Origin: Chloranthus sessilifolius
Lineage: Eukaryota; Streptophyta; Magnoliopsida; Chloranthales; Chloranthaceae
Direction of reading: 5' to 3'
DNA length: 64,000 nt
Assembly: GCA_021018995.1 (NCBI GenBank)
Contig: CM037587.1
Coordinates: 16,245,366 to 16,309,365 of the forward strand
Part shown: positions 24,876 through 36,212 of the stretch, piece after piece
Layout: every line of letters begins with the position of its first letter
How positions within the stretch are numbered: position 1 is the stretch's first letter
Notes under the pieces: generated by a model
The model's database searches: none
Told to the model about the DNA's origin: nothing
The model's input: the letters and a program-made list of their open reading frames with translations, nothing else
Translations under genes and position numbers: made by a program

Positions 24876-26760
24876 CTAAGGCGCAGGAATTGGTGGAGGA
24901 ATGACGTGAGGCGGGGGAGGTAAGTTATTCTCTTTCTCTCTCGCGTTCCTCTCTGATGGTTGCGCGTTCATAGGCTCTTTATCCCAAGAAAACGGTGGTA
25001 GTGGGTCATTAGTCCTTGACTTAAGGATCGGGCAAGTCGGTTGTTGGTTGAGCCAGGTTGTGCTTGATGCTAATATATTTGTAGGAGTGTTTGTCTTGAA
25101 CGAGGTGAAGTTCGAAGAAGGAATGCATACTTGTGCCATGTCACTCCATCGTGGGAGGTATTATGTATAATCATCTAGGAGGGCAAAAATTAGTGTCTCC
25201 GACTTGTCTGGTTTTCCTTGTCCATTATTTTCTGCGTCTGGCTGGAGCTCGATCATCGACTCACTTTCTTGGCTTGAAGCTCCTTTGGTGACGCTCTCCA
25301 CCCAGGCTGCGATTTGGGCTGTAGTTTGGAGGATGTGATCTTCGTATTCAGATTTGGAGTCGGATGAAGGAAGCGGTAATGGTGTTGGCTCAGGATTTGG
25401 AGGAGTTGAAGGTTCGGATGAGTATCTCTGAAGAAATGGTCTTCGAGCCCTGAAGGATTAGACTCGTATTTGAGTGAAATTCGGAGGATTTGCAAGGGCT
25501 ACGCGGGTGATCAAGGTTGAGGGATGCGGAGGCCGGGAGATTCCGATGGGGTCTATCTATGGAGGTAATTGAGGGATGGAGACGGGTGATCAAAGTGGAA
25601 GGTCGGAAAGAAGGTCGACCGGGGAGGTCTACTGTCGTGATGTGGGCCAGTCCCCCTTGACTGTGGTTCTGCATGGGATTGTTGATGATTCCCAGGTTCT
25701 GCAGTGGTTGGTTATTATTGGGGTTAGAATTCCTGAGTGCTTTCCAATCAATTTGATTTCGGTCATTCATATTGTAAATTACATTTCGGAGGACCCAGCA
25801 GTCTTCCATATTGTGCCCTACGTACCGATGGAACGCGCAGTACTTGCTATAATCTAGGTTCGTCGGCCAAGGTCAAGGTCACTCCTATGGAAACTTGATG
25901 AGCATCTGAGTATCGAGAAGATGAAAGATGTTGGAGATAATATCAAGCAAGGGGGGATAGTGTTCTCATCTTAACTAGTAGGGGCCTCAGGTTTGTTGGT
26001 TAAAATTCTATGGCGGAGGTATGCTATTGTAGTTATGAGTATTAGTCGGTCGATTCTGCATCATATTCTGGTTTTGATAAGTGTTGGGACATTGGTTTCT
26101 ATTTTGATATTGTCCTTGATTTTGGTTCTGACCTTGGTTTTGATTCGGATATCTTTGTTGATCCGAGCCCTAATTCTGGTTCGCGTATCATTGTTGGCCT
26201 TGATTTTGTCCGAAATTCATCGACTGGAAGCTCCCGTTTCCAAAATTTTGCCCTTGATTGGCGACGGTATTAACTTGTTTAGCCCCTGATGCTTTCTTGT
26301 TATTCTTTGACTTTGATTCGCCTGAAGAGTCTTCTTTCGATGTAACTATAGATAGGGCGAAGTCACCGCCCTTAATGTGTCATGCCAAACGAGAGGCCCG
26401 AGAGTGCAGTGCAGCGAAGTTGGGACAATCGCTTATAACGAGTGCGCTTTTCAAGGGTTCTCTAGTGTTGTCGATGATATGTCGACCGTGTCTTTCTCTT
26501 TCATTGAAGTTCCAATCCTAGCAGCGAATTTCCTCCATCTTGCAATAAAATCGGCGAACTCTTCGCCGGGTTCTTGCTTTGAGGCCATAAGATCTCTAAG
26601 GTTGACCATTTCCTGGATCAAGTATTTGTATTGGTAGAGAAACTAACCAGCTAGATCCTTGAATGTGTCTATCTTATGTAGCGGTAGTCTTGCAAACCAG
26701 TCCAGAGCTTCTCCTTCTAATGATCACTAGAAGTAGTGAATAAGGAGTCTTTGATTATCG
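24876..26760 (-). pseudogene. Tat gag, decayed
   Basis: On the minus strand from about 26760: capsid-like fragments (DMEEIR, SWLVSLPIQ), a linker very rich in N, Q and P (repeats of QNQGQ near 26050-26200), and a zinc-binding-like block KYCAFHRYVGHNMEDCWVLRNVI near 25740-25830, characteristic of Tat gag. Further downstream are proline-rich pieces (24876-25139). Broken by many stops. Confidence 0.75.
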
Positions 26761-26802
26761 CGTATGGGCCTGTAGACACATGGGTACCTTTATTTCCAAT
26801 CC

Positions 26803-27176
26803 AAGATTCTTCCTTTTCAACTTGAGTTTCAAGTGTTTAAATCTTTCACTGCTTCGAATCAGACCATGGAGATCATTTTCTATCACAATCTTGACACAAT
26901 CGATCTAGAGATCATTGTCCTACCATTAGACGGTCAGATTTTGATCCTATACGACACACAACTTAAAAAGTGATAAAAAATTATGTTAGATGTATGCCCA
27001 TGACCATTTCAATTTTTGGGATGTGTAGTACATAAAATCAAACTTTGACCATCTAATGGTAGCCCATGATCCCCAAGATTAATATTGACGACTTGAATGA
27101 AAAACACTATCCATCATCTAATTCAAAGCAATCAATTGTTCAACAGGTGAAGCCGTAGTTGAGAAGGAAGAATCTT
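26803..27176. repeat. Foldback MITE, family M1, copy E
   Basis: Arms: ccaagattcttccttttcaact at 26803 and its near complement agttgagaaggaagaatcttgg ending at 27176. The core has gcttcgaatcagaccatggagatcatttt and cattagacggtcagattttgat, with complements in the right half. It sits exactly where the gypsy gag homology ends. Confidence 0.75.
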
Positions 27177-27300
27177 GGGATGTGTGATAAACATAACTAT
27201 GTTAGATGTATGCCTATGACCATTTCAATTTTGGGGATGTGTTGTACGTGGAATCAAAATCTGACCATTTAATAATAGCCTATGAAGATGCTCTTAGAAA
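27177..27300. repeat. Partial M1 repeat (half element)
   Basis: Repeats the right-centre of copy E: gttagatgtatgcctatgaccatttcaatttt, then gtggaatcaaaatctgacca. Only one arm is present. An AT microsatellite follows at about 27382-27405. Confidence 0.6.
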
Positions 27301-27430
27301 CACGCGATGGAGATGTTTTCGGTCCCAATTGTCTATGCTTAAGCATTTTAGACTAACTTTCATGTAGATGAGAGATTTTAATATATATATATATATATAT
27401 ATATTATGGGATGAGAGATTTTAATATTAT

Positions 27431-28324
27431 TGTTAGATCTGATTGTCACGATCTATGATAACCAAGTAGTTTACTCTTATGTGTCGCCAAGTTTAACCTA
27501 TTATGTGTGTTTTATGATGTATGATTGGATAACACTGATTCACATGTGTTTGTATTTTACAAGGAGTTAACTTCCCAAAAAGCTATGTGTTTGACGGTTG
27601 ACCACGTTCCCTTTCGTGGTTAACCACCAAAACTTCGATGGTTGACCATGAAGAGAAACGTGGCTAACCACCTTTGGTTTGGTGGTTGACCACCACTTAT
27701 ATGTGGGTTAATCGTGAGATTACCTTCCGAAAAAGGTCTTCTAATATATTTTTTAGGGTTTTATCGTGGGATATATATTATGCTTTTTGGGGACTCCTTG
27801 CGACTCACCTCTCTGTACCTTATTGCTGAGTTATTTTATGAGAGAAGAAAACCCCGCAGCCTTTGAAACTATATTTATTTGATCATTCTTGGCGATTCAA
27901 AGGCATTTTGATATGCTTTTATCTTTCTGAAGAATATTGCGCTTGAGGTCTCAAACGTGTATTGGCTCATAGAATCGAGTGGCCTTGGTGGAATCTGAGG
28001 CACTGTTATGGCTCGTCTGAACACGAGTGGATCATCGTGTGACTCGGTGGTTGAAGGCGATAAATCGGGGATCTATGAGGACATGTAGTGGAATCTAGCG
28101 TTGTGGTTCGGAAAGGTTTGGTAGGACTAGTGTGTCAGCATTCGTTTGGTACTTTCTGTAACCTTTAAAGTCATTGTGTATTTGTTGCCTTGGATCTAGC
28201 ATATATCTCGTGATTTATCCCTTTGGATTTTCCACATAAAAACCTCTTGTGCAGTGGTGATTGTTTTATTTTTTTATTTATTATCTATATCATCGCTAGG
28301 CAAATCTAGAATACTGAAATTTCA
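27431..28324 (+). repeat. 5' LTR of the SIRE-like element (894 bp)
   Basis: Begins TGTTAGATCTGATTGTCACG and ends ACTGAAATTTCA. It contains repeated ggttgaccac / gtggttaaccacc words (27590-27710), which are partly self-complementary. The 3' copy at 37860 is the same length within one base and co-linear. Confidence 0.9.
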
Positions 28325-28326
28325 AT

Positions 28327-28343
28327 TGGTATAAGAGCTAGGT
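28327..28343 (+). other. Primer binding site (initiator-Met tRNA type)
   Basis: TGGTATAAGAGCTAGGT two bases after the 5' LTR; the consensus for plant elements is TGGTATCAGAGCCAGGT. Confidence 0.8.
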
Positions 28344-28369
28344 TCACTCAATTTGTTCGAACGAACTAA

Positions 28370-30166
28370 GTGTCTATGACTCTTTCTAGTATCCTAGATT
28401 TGCCAAGAGAAGGAGCCTCCACAACGCGTCCTCCATTATTTGATGGGTCAAACTACTTGTATTTGAAAGCTAGGATGAGAGCCTTCTTGAAATCCTTAGA
28501 CCCTAAGATTTGGTTTGCTATGGACGATGGATGGTGTCCTCCGATGATATCTTCTGAAACAAATAGAGTGACTAAGGTGTCTCTAAAACCTAGAGATAAG
28601 TGGTGTCCTGATTACTATAATTCTCTAGAGTACAACTCCAAAACTCTTAATGCACTGTTTAGTGTTATTACTGCATCTGAGTTTCGTAGGATCAGTACTT
28701 GTGAGTTAGCCAAGGATGCGTGGAAGATCCTTAAGACTGCCTACGAAGGAACTCAACAAGTGAAGTTGGCTAAGCTTCATATGCTTACCTCGCAATTTGA
28801 AAATCTTCTCATGGAAGAGGATGAGAATTTCTCTAATTTCTACATCAGCGTTAATGATATTGTCAATGGTTCCTTCAATCTTGGAGAACTCATCTCTAAC
28901 TCCAAGATTATTCGTAAAATCTTATGATCGTTTCCTAAGCAGTTTAGGTCGAAAGTCAACGCCATTGTTGAAAGCAAGGACATTGACACTATTAACTTGG
29001 ATGAACTTGTTGGGTCTCTCTAAACTTATGAGTACGAAATTGAAGATATTCATGAGACCAGAAGCATTGCCTTTAGATCATCCAAGATTGAAACTGAAAT
29101 TGATAGTGAAAATGACAATTCTGATAATTTTGCTTACCTTGTTAAAACATTCAAGAAATTATACACTGGTAAGAAGAACTTTCCTAAAAAGTTTGACAAT
29201 GGAAAATCCTATGAGAAAAAGCCCATGAAAGAGGCTCTTGAAGGCACTCAGTGCTTTAAGTGCCACAGTTTTGGACATGTTGCCACAAATTGTGCTAACA
29301 GGAAAAAATTTAAAGGCAAATTCAAAGAAATTGTGGATACTCAAGAGTTGGATGATAATGACAACTCATCAAGCGATGCATCCTCTCAGATTGAGTATGG
29401 ATTCAGGTCTTTTGTTGCCACTATTCAACATCCTAATGCCCTCTCTTCTAATTTAGTTGAGGAAGATAATATTGTTACTGTGATGGAGGCATCTAATTCT
29501 GAAAAAAAGACTTGTGATATTAATGAAGCCTATGGTAAATTATACCTCGAGTCCCTGAGGTTAGCCAAAGAGAAGAGTAACCTCTTAAAAGAGAATGAAG
29601 AATTGAAAAATGTTAACTCCTCTCTAAAATTTAAGGTTGAGGAACTTAAACTTGTTAAGGAGAAACAAAAAAGTATTATGAGATATCTCCAAGACAAAGT
29701 TAAATTTCTTGAAAATTAATGCCAAGGGCATCATAAGAATTTTATGGTCCTCGCCCTTGAAAATGAAAAGTTGAAAAGTGAACTAGCCTCATCAACGTCA
29801 AAGTTCACTAACTGTTACAAGGGTGAAAAAAAACTTAAAAAATTGCTTGGCATTGGAAAATCAGGAGCTAATAAGGGTGGTATTGGATATCTTGGTACTT
29901 CTTCCTTCAAGTCTAATACCAACCCAAAGCCAATTGTGAATATACTTGATGTTCCTAAAATTGTTGGTAGAAAAGTCCCTAGGTGCTTTTACTATGGTAG
30001 AGAAGGGGACGTTATTTTGAACTGTGCTATTAAGAGAAGGGACATGTATCAATCCCCAATGATTGGAAGGAATCACATAGACATATTCCAAATAGGTACC
30101 CAAATGCTCATAACGATAGAAAGAGAAATATGCACTTCAATAAATCTATCTCTAATAGGTACATAA
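28370..30166 (+). pseudogene. SIRE-type gag with coiled coil, three nonsense codons
   Basis: One continuous frame of about 598 codons with in-frame stops at 28925 (TGA), 29021 (TAA) and 29717 (TAA) but no frameshift. Order: N-terminal PPLFDGSNYLYLKARMRAFL, tryptophan-rich segment, UBN2-type capsid region (LAKDAWKILKTAYEGT; VKLAKLHMLTSQFENL), a CCHC knuckle CFKCHSFGHVATNC near residue 295, a long lysine/glutamate coiled coil (about residues 380-450, EENEELKNVNSSL-like), and a degenerate second knuckle CFYYGREGDVILNC near residue 540. The extended C-terminus with coiled coil is typical of SIRE/Maximus gag. Gag would package element RNA. The limited damage suggests recent inactivation compared with other elements here. 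Confidence 0.85.
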
Positions 30167-30955
30167 AGGTTTCTCAATATCATAATTTGAGGTCAAATTT
30201 AAGGGATGTTGAGAGTGGCTATTTTTGTATTGGTATTGTAATTTTTAGATACACTCTCAAGTGGATCAGGAAGAGCGATTTGATTTGAGGTTCTTTAGTT
30301 TTGTATCTTAGTAAGTTTTTGCTTTCTCCTTATTTTTTATTTTATAAAAAATAAAAAATATATAAATATTTTTTTTTAAAGAATTTTAAAATAAAAATAT
30401 TTATGAGTGTGTCATATTTATAATCATATATTCAATTCTATTGTCTTACATGCACATTTGTATATGTTAAGTCTCTCCTTATATTCATTAAATTTTAAGT
30501 ATATGGGTGTTCCTCATCATATTGTGTGCATATGTATATCTTAGTCAATTAACCTTTAAAATCATGCATATGTGACTTTTCAATTCATTATCATATAGTT
30601 GATAAATTGTTTGAAGGTGATGTTCTAACTTTGGATGATTGTCTATTCATATAGAGTGTCACCTATGTCATTAGTATTTTTTAGTCTTATTTTTTTTAAT
30701 GGGAAAGGGCTATACAAATGACTCGTGTGAAAGCCATCACTAAGTGGACGGTGAAAAAGGCTACAGAGTTAGTTGTAGAGTGAAAGGTGCCGCCCTCAAA
30801 TTCCACTTAATAGTCAATTTTTTTATGGAATTAAAAAAATAATAATAATAAAATAAAATAAGAGAGAAAAAAAATGCTCTAGTCTTATTCTCCTTAATTT
30901 AAAAGTTATGAGGAAGATACGAAAATGGCTAACTACACAAGTCTGGTGAGAAAAC
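30167..30955 (+). other. Non-coding internal part of the SIRE-like element
   Basis: No pol homology seen. Contains a short A/T tract (30330-30400) and a TSD copy AAAAC at 30951-30955 that marks insertion of the nested copia element. Confidence 0.6.
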
Positions 30956-31617
30956 TATTGGATATTTTAAAGGTTTTAAAAAATAAGCTTTTGAAATTGG
31001 GATTTCTCCCACATCGTGTAAACTCTTTTTTGGGTTTGGCTTATATATCTTTGTCTTGGCTCAAGGCTTGTAGCCTTCACCCAGGGGGCACTGAATTTTG
31101 TAGCTTCCACCGCCATGCAACCCATCAGTCACACACGCGCCAGTCGAAATGAGCCGAAATGGTCGGGTCGGAGACGGATGAATTTTAAACGGATATGTCT
31201 TATCCGACCGTTCAGTTATATGCTACGAATATGTCCGTTCGGTTACACTTGTTTTACGGATATGTCCGTTCGATTAACACCTGTTTTATCTATAAAAGGG
31301 CCCCAAGACCCCTCATTTGTTATACTACATATTTTTGCAAATTTCTTCTCCGCGACTTTAAGCTTTCTCCTTCTCAGAGTTCCGCTTTAGTTTTTTGGTG
31401 TTCTGGTTGTGTGATCAGATTCACCAAATCTGATCACACGGATATGCTGCCGGTTCGTTGTATCCTGGAACCGATTTGCCGGTAACCACTAGATCACAGT
31501 GGTAGGGGCAAATCTCGGTTTAAAGACAACGATATTTAACGTGCCTCGAACCGGATCAGCGTATATTTTAATTCTGATCTTTATCTTCTTTTGCAACCCG
31601 AACCTATTGTTCTAACA
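30956..31617 (+). repeat. 5' LTR of the nested copia element
   Basis: TATAAAAGGG at 31291-31300 is a good promoter box and matches the same position in the 3' LTR. Upstream, the words acggatatgtccgttcggttacac are repeated three times (31190-31285), likely enhancer-type repeats. The segment aaatctcggtttaaa (31510-31524) is the exact complement of the leader just after the LTR. Confidence 0.9.
31291..31300 (+). promoter_or_regulatory. LTR TATA box
   Basis: TATAAAAGGG in the 5' LTR, about 330 bp before the LTR end; the same box is at about 36612 in the 3' LTR. Confidence 0.7.
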
Positions 31618-31634
31618 GTTTTAAACCGAGATTT

Positions 31635-32663
31635 ATGGCTCATATTCTGTCCTCCACTTCTGCTCTAGTGAATGATAAGATTCATCCAGCGCTGCCTAAC
31701 AACATCCACAAGTTAGACAGTTTTGATGGTTCGAATTTCAAACGGTGGCAACAGAAATTGCATTTTCTGTTAACCACACTAAAAGTTGTATACATTATCA
31801 CAACTCCGTGTCTGACTATTACCGAATCATCCACCCTCGCTGAAGGCCGTAAAAAGCATAAATGGGAGGATGACGACTACACTTGCAAAGGCTACATTTT
31901 GAATGCACTGTCGGATTCTTTGTTCGACGTCTACCGCACTTACGACACTTCAAAGGAACTCTGGGATGCACTCGAAAAGAAATACAAAACTGAAGATGCA
32001 GGGTATAATTCTTATATTATCAGTCAGTTTTTTAATTTTACGATGGTTGATGATAAACCTATTCTTAGCCAAGTTCATGATTTTCAAGTTATTATTAATT
32101 ATATGGTTGCTAATGGTTCTCATTTCGATGAGGATTTTTTGGTTGGTGCGGTAATCGCCAAGTTGCCTCCATCATGGAAAGATTACCAAAAAATCCTTAA
32201 GAGTAATAATGAAAAGATTTCTATGAAAGATCTTCTCCTTCATTTACGTATTGAGGAAGAATCCCGAGTTAGAGACAAAATAGAAGATCACATTGATATA
32301 ACATCAAAAGCACACTTGGTTGAGTCTAAGGTTGTTAGTGGACCGTCCAAGAAGAGGAAGAGAGGATATTCTCATTCTAAGGAGAATAAGAAATTCGCCA
32401 AGGAGAATAAGACCATGGTACCGAAGAATGGTGGTTGCTATCACTGTGGAAAACTCGGACATTTCAAACGGGATTGTCGCCTCTTCAAGAAGTTGAAGAA
32501 TCAAGCGAATGCAGTGGAAGTGAAAAATAACTTCGTAGCCGTTCTTTCGGAAGTCAATCTGGTTGCTGACATCAATGAATGGTGGATCAACACTGGTGCC
32601 ACAAAACATGTGTGTAATAATCGTGACATGTTTGTGACTTATGACAAAGATAATGATGATTAA
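31635..32663 (+). pseudogene. Copia gag and start of protease, frame open but protease active site altered
   Basis: A 342-codon open frame starting only 17 bases after the 5' LTR. N-terminal HKLDSFDGSNFKRWQQKLHF and CKGYILNALSDSLFDVYR are the copia gag start; a UBN2-type capsid follows (SQFFNFTMVDDKP; AVIAKLPPSWKDY). The basic stretch KKRKRGYSHSK precedes the CCHC knuckle CYHCGKLGHFKRDC. The protease signature then reads WWINTGATKHVC: the usual catalytic Asp is Asn. The frame ends at a TAA within the protease; downstream sequence continues in the same frame, so this is a nonsense codon in a single gag-pol polyprotein rather than a natural gag end. Confidence 0.9.
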
Positions 32664-34161
32664 GATCTCTTCATGGGAAACTCATCTACGACAAAGATCA
32701 TAGGACTTGAAAAAGTGAAATTAAATTTCACATCTGGAAAAGTCGTTACACTTACTGATGTGCTCCATGTACCCGATATTCGCAAGAATCTTGTTTCGGG
32801 TGGTTTATTGATTAAACATGATTTTAAACTTGTATTTTAATCAGATAAGTTTATCTTATCCAAAAATGGTGAATTTGTTGGAAAAAGATATGCCATGGGA
32901 GGCATGTTCAAACTCAATGTAACTGATCCTATCAATAAATACTCATCTTCTTCTTACTTAGTCTCAGTTTCTAATTTATGGCATGATAGATTAGGACATA
33001 TAAATTATAGGTCTATGAAATGTATGGGTAACTTAGATTTAATTCCAAAATATGAATCTTTTGCTAGTAGTGCTTGTAGTATATGTGCTAAGACTAAAAT
33101 TACTAGAAAACCTTTTCCTAGTGTTATTAGAAATTCATGTTTATTAGATTTAATACACAGTGATATTTGTGATTTAAATAATGTTCCTACTAGAGGAGGA
33201 AAATGATATTTTATTACTTTTATAGACGATTTTTCAAAATATGCTCATATATATTTATTAAATACTAAAAATGAGGCTTTTGAAAATTTTTTAAGGTTTA
33301 TAAAGCTTTAGTAGAAAATCAATTAAATAAAAGAATAAAAGCCATTAGATCTGATCGGGGTGGAGAATACATGTCAAATGAATTCTCCGATTTCTGTGAA
33401 ATTCATGGAATTCGTCATGAGGTGATGGCTCCTTATACGCCACAACAAAACGGAGTTGCCGAGAGAAAAAATAGAACATTAGTAGAAATGACTAATGCAT
33501 TATTAGTTAACGCTAATTCCGATAAAAATTTATGGGGTGAAGCTTTATTAACTGCTACTCATATTTTGAATAGAATTCCACATAAGAAAAGTTTAATTAC
33601 ACCTTATGAACTTTGGAAGAATCGAAAACCTAGTTTAGCCTATTTCGAAGTGTGGGGGTGTAGGGCACTTGTTAGATTAGTAGATCCTAAAAGACCTAAG
33701 ATAGGGATTAGATCTATTGAGTGTGCATTTATTGGCTATGTACAAAATAGTAAAGCTTATAGATTTCTAGTTATGAAATCTAATAATAACATTGATAAAA
33801 ATACTATAATAGAATCTAGAGATGCTATATTCTATGAATCTAAGTTCACTACTCTAACTAATAAATTAAATATTGAAAGTAAATCTTATGAAGATGGAAA
33901 ATCTTCTAAATCTAAAGAAGTTATTGAATCGTCAAGTGATGAAGAGGTCATCATTGAACCTCGACGAAGTAAGCGTCAACGATTTGAAACTAGTCTTTCA
34001 AAAGACTATTATATCTATTTGATTGAAGGAAATAGGACCAAAAGTACTAAGAAACATTTGTGTCTAAATGTAGACGATGATCCTATCACTTTTAACGACG
34101 CAATAAATCTAGAGATAGTGCTTTTTGGAAAGAAGCTATCAATGATGAAATTGATTCAATA
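32664..34161 (+). pseudogene. Copia protease end and integrase, decayed
   Basis: Protease C-terminus ([17 protein letters not shown]), then the integrase zinc finger: LWHDRLGHINYRSM with CSICAKTK (HHCC). The catalytic core follows: DLIHSDICDL, FIDDFSKY, IRSDRGGEY (second Asp) and YTPQQNGVAERKNRT (Glu retained). The C-terminal part has the usual WGCRALVRLVDPKRPKIG and FIGY motifs, and an acidic then basic tail (SSSDEEVIIEPRRSKRQR). In-frame stops near 32838 and 33204, a frameshift near 33297, and another near 34110 break it. Confidence 0.9.
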
Positions 34162-34857
34162 ATGGGAAACAAAACATGGAAATTAGTAGACTTACCAGAA
34201 GGATCTAAACCCATAGGATGTAGATGGATATTTAAAAGAAAACTTAGAACAGATGGAACTATAGAAAAATTTAAGGCACGATTGGTTGCCAAAGGATATA
34301 GACAAAAGGAAGGTGTTGATTATTTTGACACCTACGCACCCGTTGATAGAATTTCGACTATAAGACTTCTAATTGCCTTAGCTTCTATACATAAGTTACA
34401 AATCCATCAAATGGATGTTAAAACTGTTTTTTTAAATGGTGATTTAAAAGAAGAGGTCTATATGGAACAACCAGAAGGATTTGTTCTACCTGGACAAGAA
34501 AAGAAAGTCTATAAACTTATTAAATCTCTATATGGGCTCAAACAAGCACCAAAATAGTGGCATGAAAAGTTTGATAATACTATTACCAATTTTGGATTCA
34601 AAACTAATGAAGTCGACAAATGTATGTATTATAAATTTTCTCATAATAATAGTGTTATTATATGTCTTTATGTAGATGATTTACTTATTTTTGGAACTAA
34701 TTTAGAAGTTATTTTAGAAACTAAAAACTTCTTAAGTTCATCTTTTAACATGAAAGACATGGGTCAGGCAGATGTAATTTTGGGAATCAAAATTATAAGA
34801 AATGAAAATACATTAACTTTAACTCAATCTCATTATGTTGAAAAGATTTAATTATTT
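34162..34857 (+). pseudogene. Copia reverse transcriptase, decayed
   Basis: KTWKLVDLPEGSKPIGCRWIFKRK, KARLVAKGYRQKEGVDY, TYAPVDRISTIRLLIALAS, HQMDVKTVFLNGDL, EVYMEQPEGF and SLYGLKQAPK, then the active site YVDDLLIFG (both Asp retained). One TAG at about 34555 follows APK. The RT core is the best preserved piece of this element. Confidence 0.9.
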
Positions 34858-35612
34858 TGATTTGAAATCTGCCAATACACCTTTAGATATTAATCTTAAA
34901 TTGACTAAAAATGATGGACGATGTGTATGATTAGAATATGCAAGGGTTATTGGTAGCCTTATGTATGCAATGCATTGTACACGACCGGACATCGCATTTG
35001 CAGTAAGTTAAGTAGATTTACAAGTAACCCTAGTTCTGTTCATTGGAATGCCATTTCGCATATTTTTAGATATTTAAAGGGTACTATTAATTATGGTTTA
35101 TAATTTTCTGGATATCCTCACGTTTTAGAAGGATATAGCGATGCAAGTTGGATATCTGGTTCAGAAGAATCAAAGTCTACAAGTGGATGGATATTCACTT
35201 TTGGAGGTGCTGCGATCTCATGGGGATCAAAGAAGTAGATTTGCATCACACATTCCACTATGGAATCAGAATTCATTGCCTTAGCGGCAAGTGGAAAAGA
35301 AGCAGAATGGTTATGAAATTTACTACTAGAAATTCCAATTATGATTAAACCATTGCCACCTATCTCTATACATTGTGATAGTGAAGTAACACTATCAAAG
35401 GCTTATAGTCAAACGTATAATGGAAAAAATATGCACATTGGTCTAAGACATAGCTATGTAAAATAATTACTTAGAGATGGAGTAATCTCAGTAATTGGGG
35501 TCAGGTCTGCAGAAAACTTGGCGGATCCGTTTACTAAAAGCCTTGGCAGAGATGGGATTAATAAAACTTCAATCGGGATGAGTTTAAAGCCATTAAACCT
35601 AAACAGCCACTT
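34858..35612 (+). pseudogene. Copia RNase H, heavily decayed
   Basis: After a frameshift near 34850: [30 protein letters not shown], then pieces of the RNase H core in alternating frames (near 35130 a GYSDAS-like segment, near 35240 TESEFIAL-like sequence), ending with a DPFTK-like motif near 35525. Many stops. Confidence 0.8.
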
Positions 35613-36212
35613 ATGATGGGAACCCTACCTAATATTTGTTTAATCAATGTTTAGGTTCAAAGGGAAAAACAAGTCGTAAATCCGTGGCTACATTGATGAG
35701 AAATAAATCTCATATACATCCCAGGAAGGGTAGTGTTTCACCTGTAATTGATATGGGGAGGTAGAGCATTGCTCTTAACAGTCCTATAACACTATGTGTT
35801 GAGATGTTACAGTTACAGGGACATCTCTTATAGGTCTGCCTATATAAGTGTGAAGGTGGAGCCGCTTTCAATGAGACTTGGCTTTATCTCATAAACACTT
35901 ACGAAAACTAGGGTACTAGCATAGGGCCTAAATGTGCTAACCTTTTATTGAACACCAAAATATGTGAAATATGTGTGTGAAATAATTCCGATTTGTCATA
36001 TAAGATCGTTAGTTCAAGACTTAGTTTCACTAAAAATCTTGATAAATTTTGAATTATTTTCACTAAAGTGAAAATTCAAGTCTGTAAGACATTTTCATTT
36101 ATGCACATTTTCTAGCGTTTCTCTATTTCAAATCTTTAAAATAGTGAGGGATTGTTTATTTTTTAAAGAAAAGTTTTTAATTTTATTTTAAATCTTTAAA
36201 ATAGTGGGGGAT
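35613..36212 (+). other. 3' untranslated part and polypurine tract of the nested copia element
   Basis: Non-coding. The phrase aaatctttaaaatagtgRggg attgtt occurs twice, at about 36129-36156 and 36190-36216, the second being the functional polypurine tract and LTR start. Confidence 0.65.

Larger units (their letters stand above)
12908..26802 (-). mobile_element. Ty3-gypsy element, Tat lineage, 5' LTR missing
   Basis: Order on the minus strand: gag (about 26760-24876), protease (24644-24070), acidic spacer, RT (22640-21604), RNase H plus a second RNase H (21660-20700), integrase (20600-19338), long 3' non-coding part, polypurine stretch and 3' LTR beginning TGTAGACACC at 15347. The additional RNase H domain between the gypsy RNase H and integrase, and the long post-integrase non-coding region, are Tat hallmarks. 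The gag end meets a MITE at 26803; no 5' LTR is recognised to its right. Confidence 0.8.
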
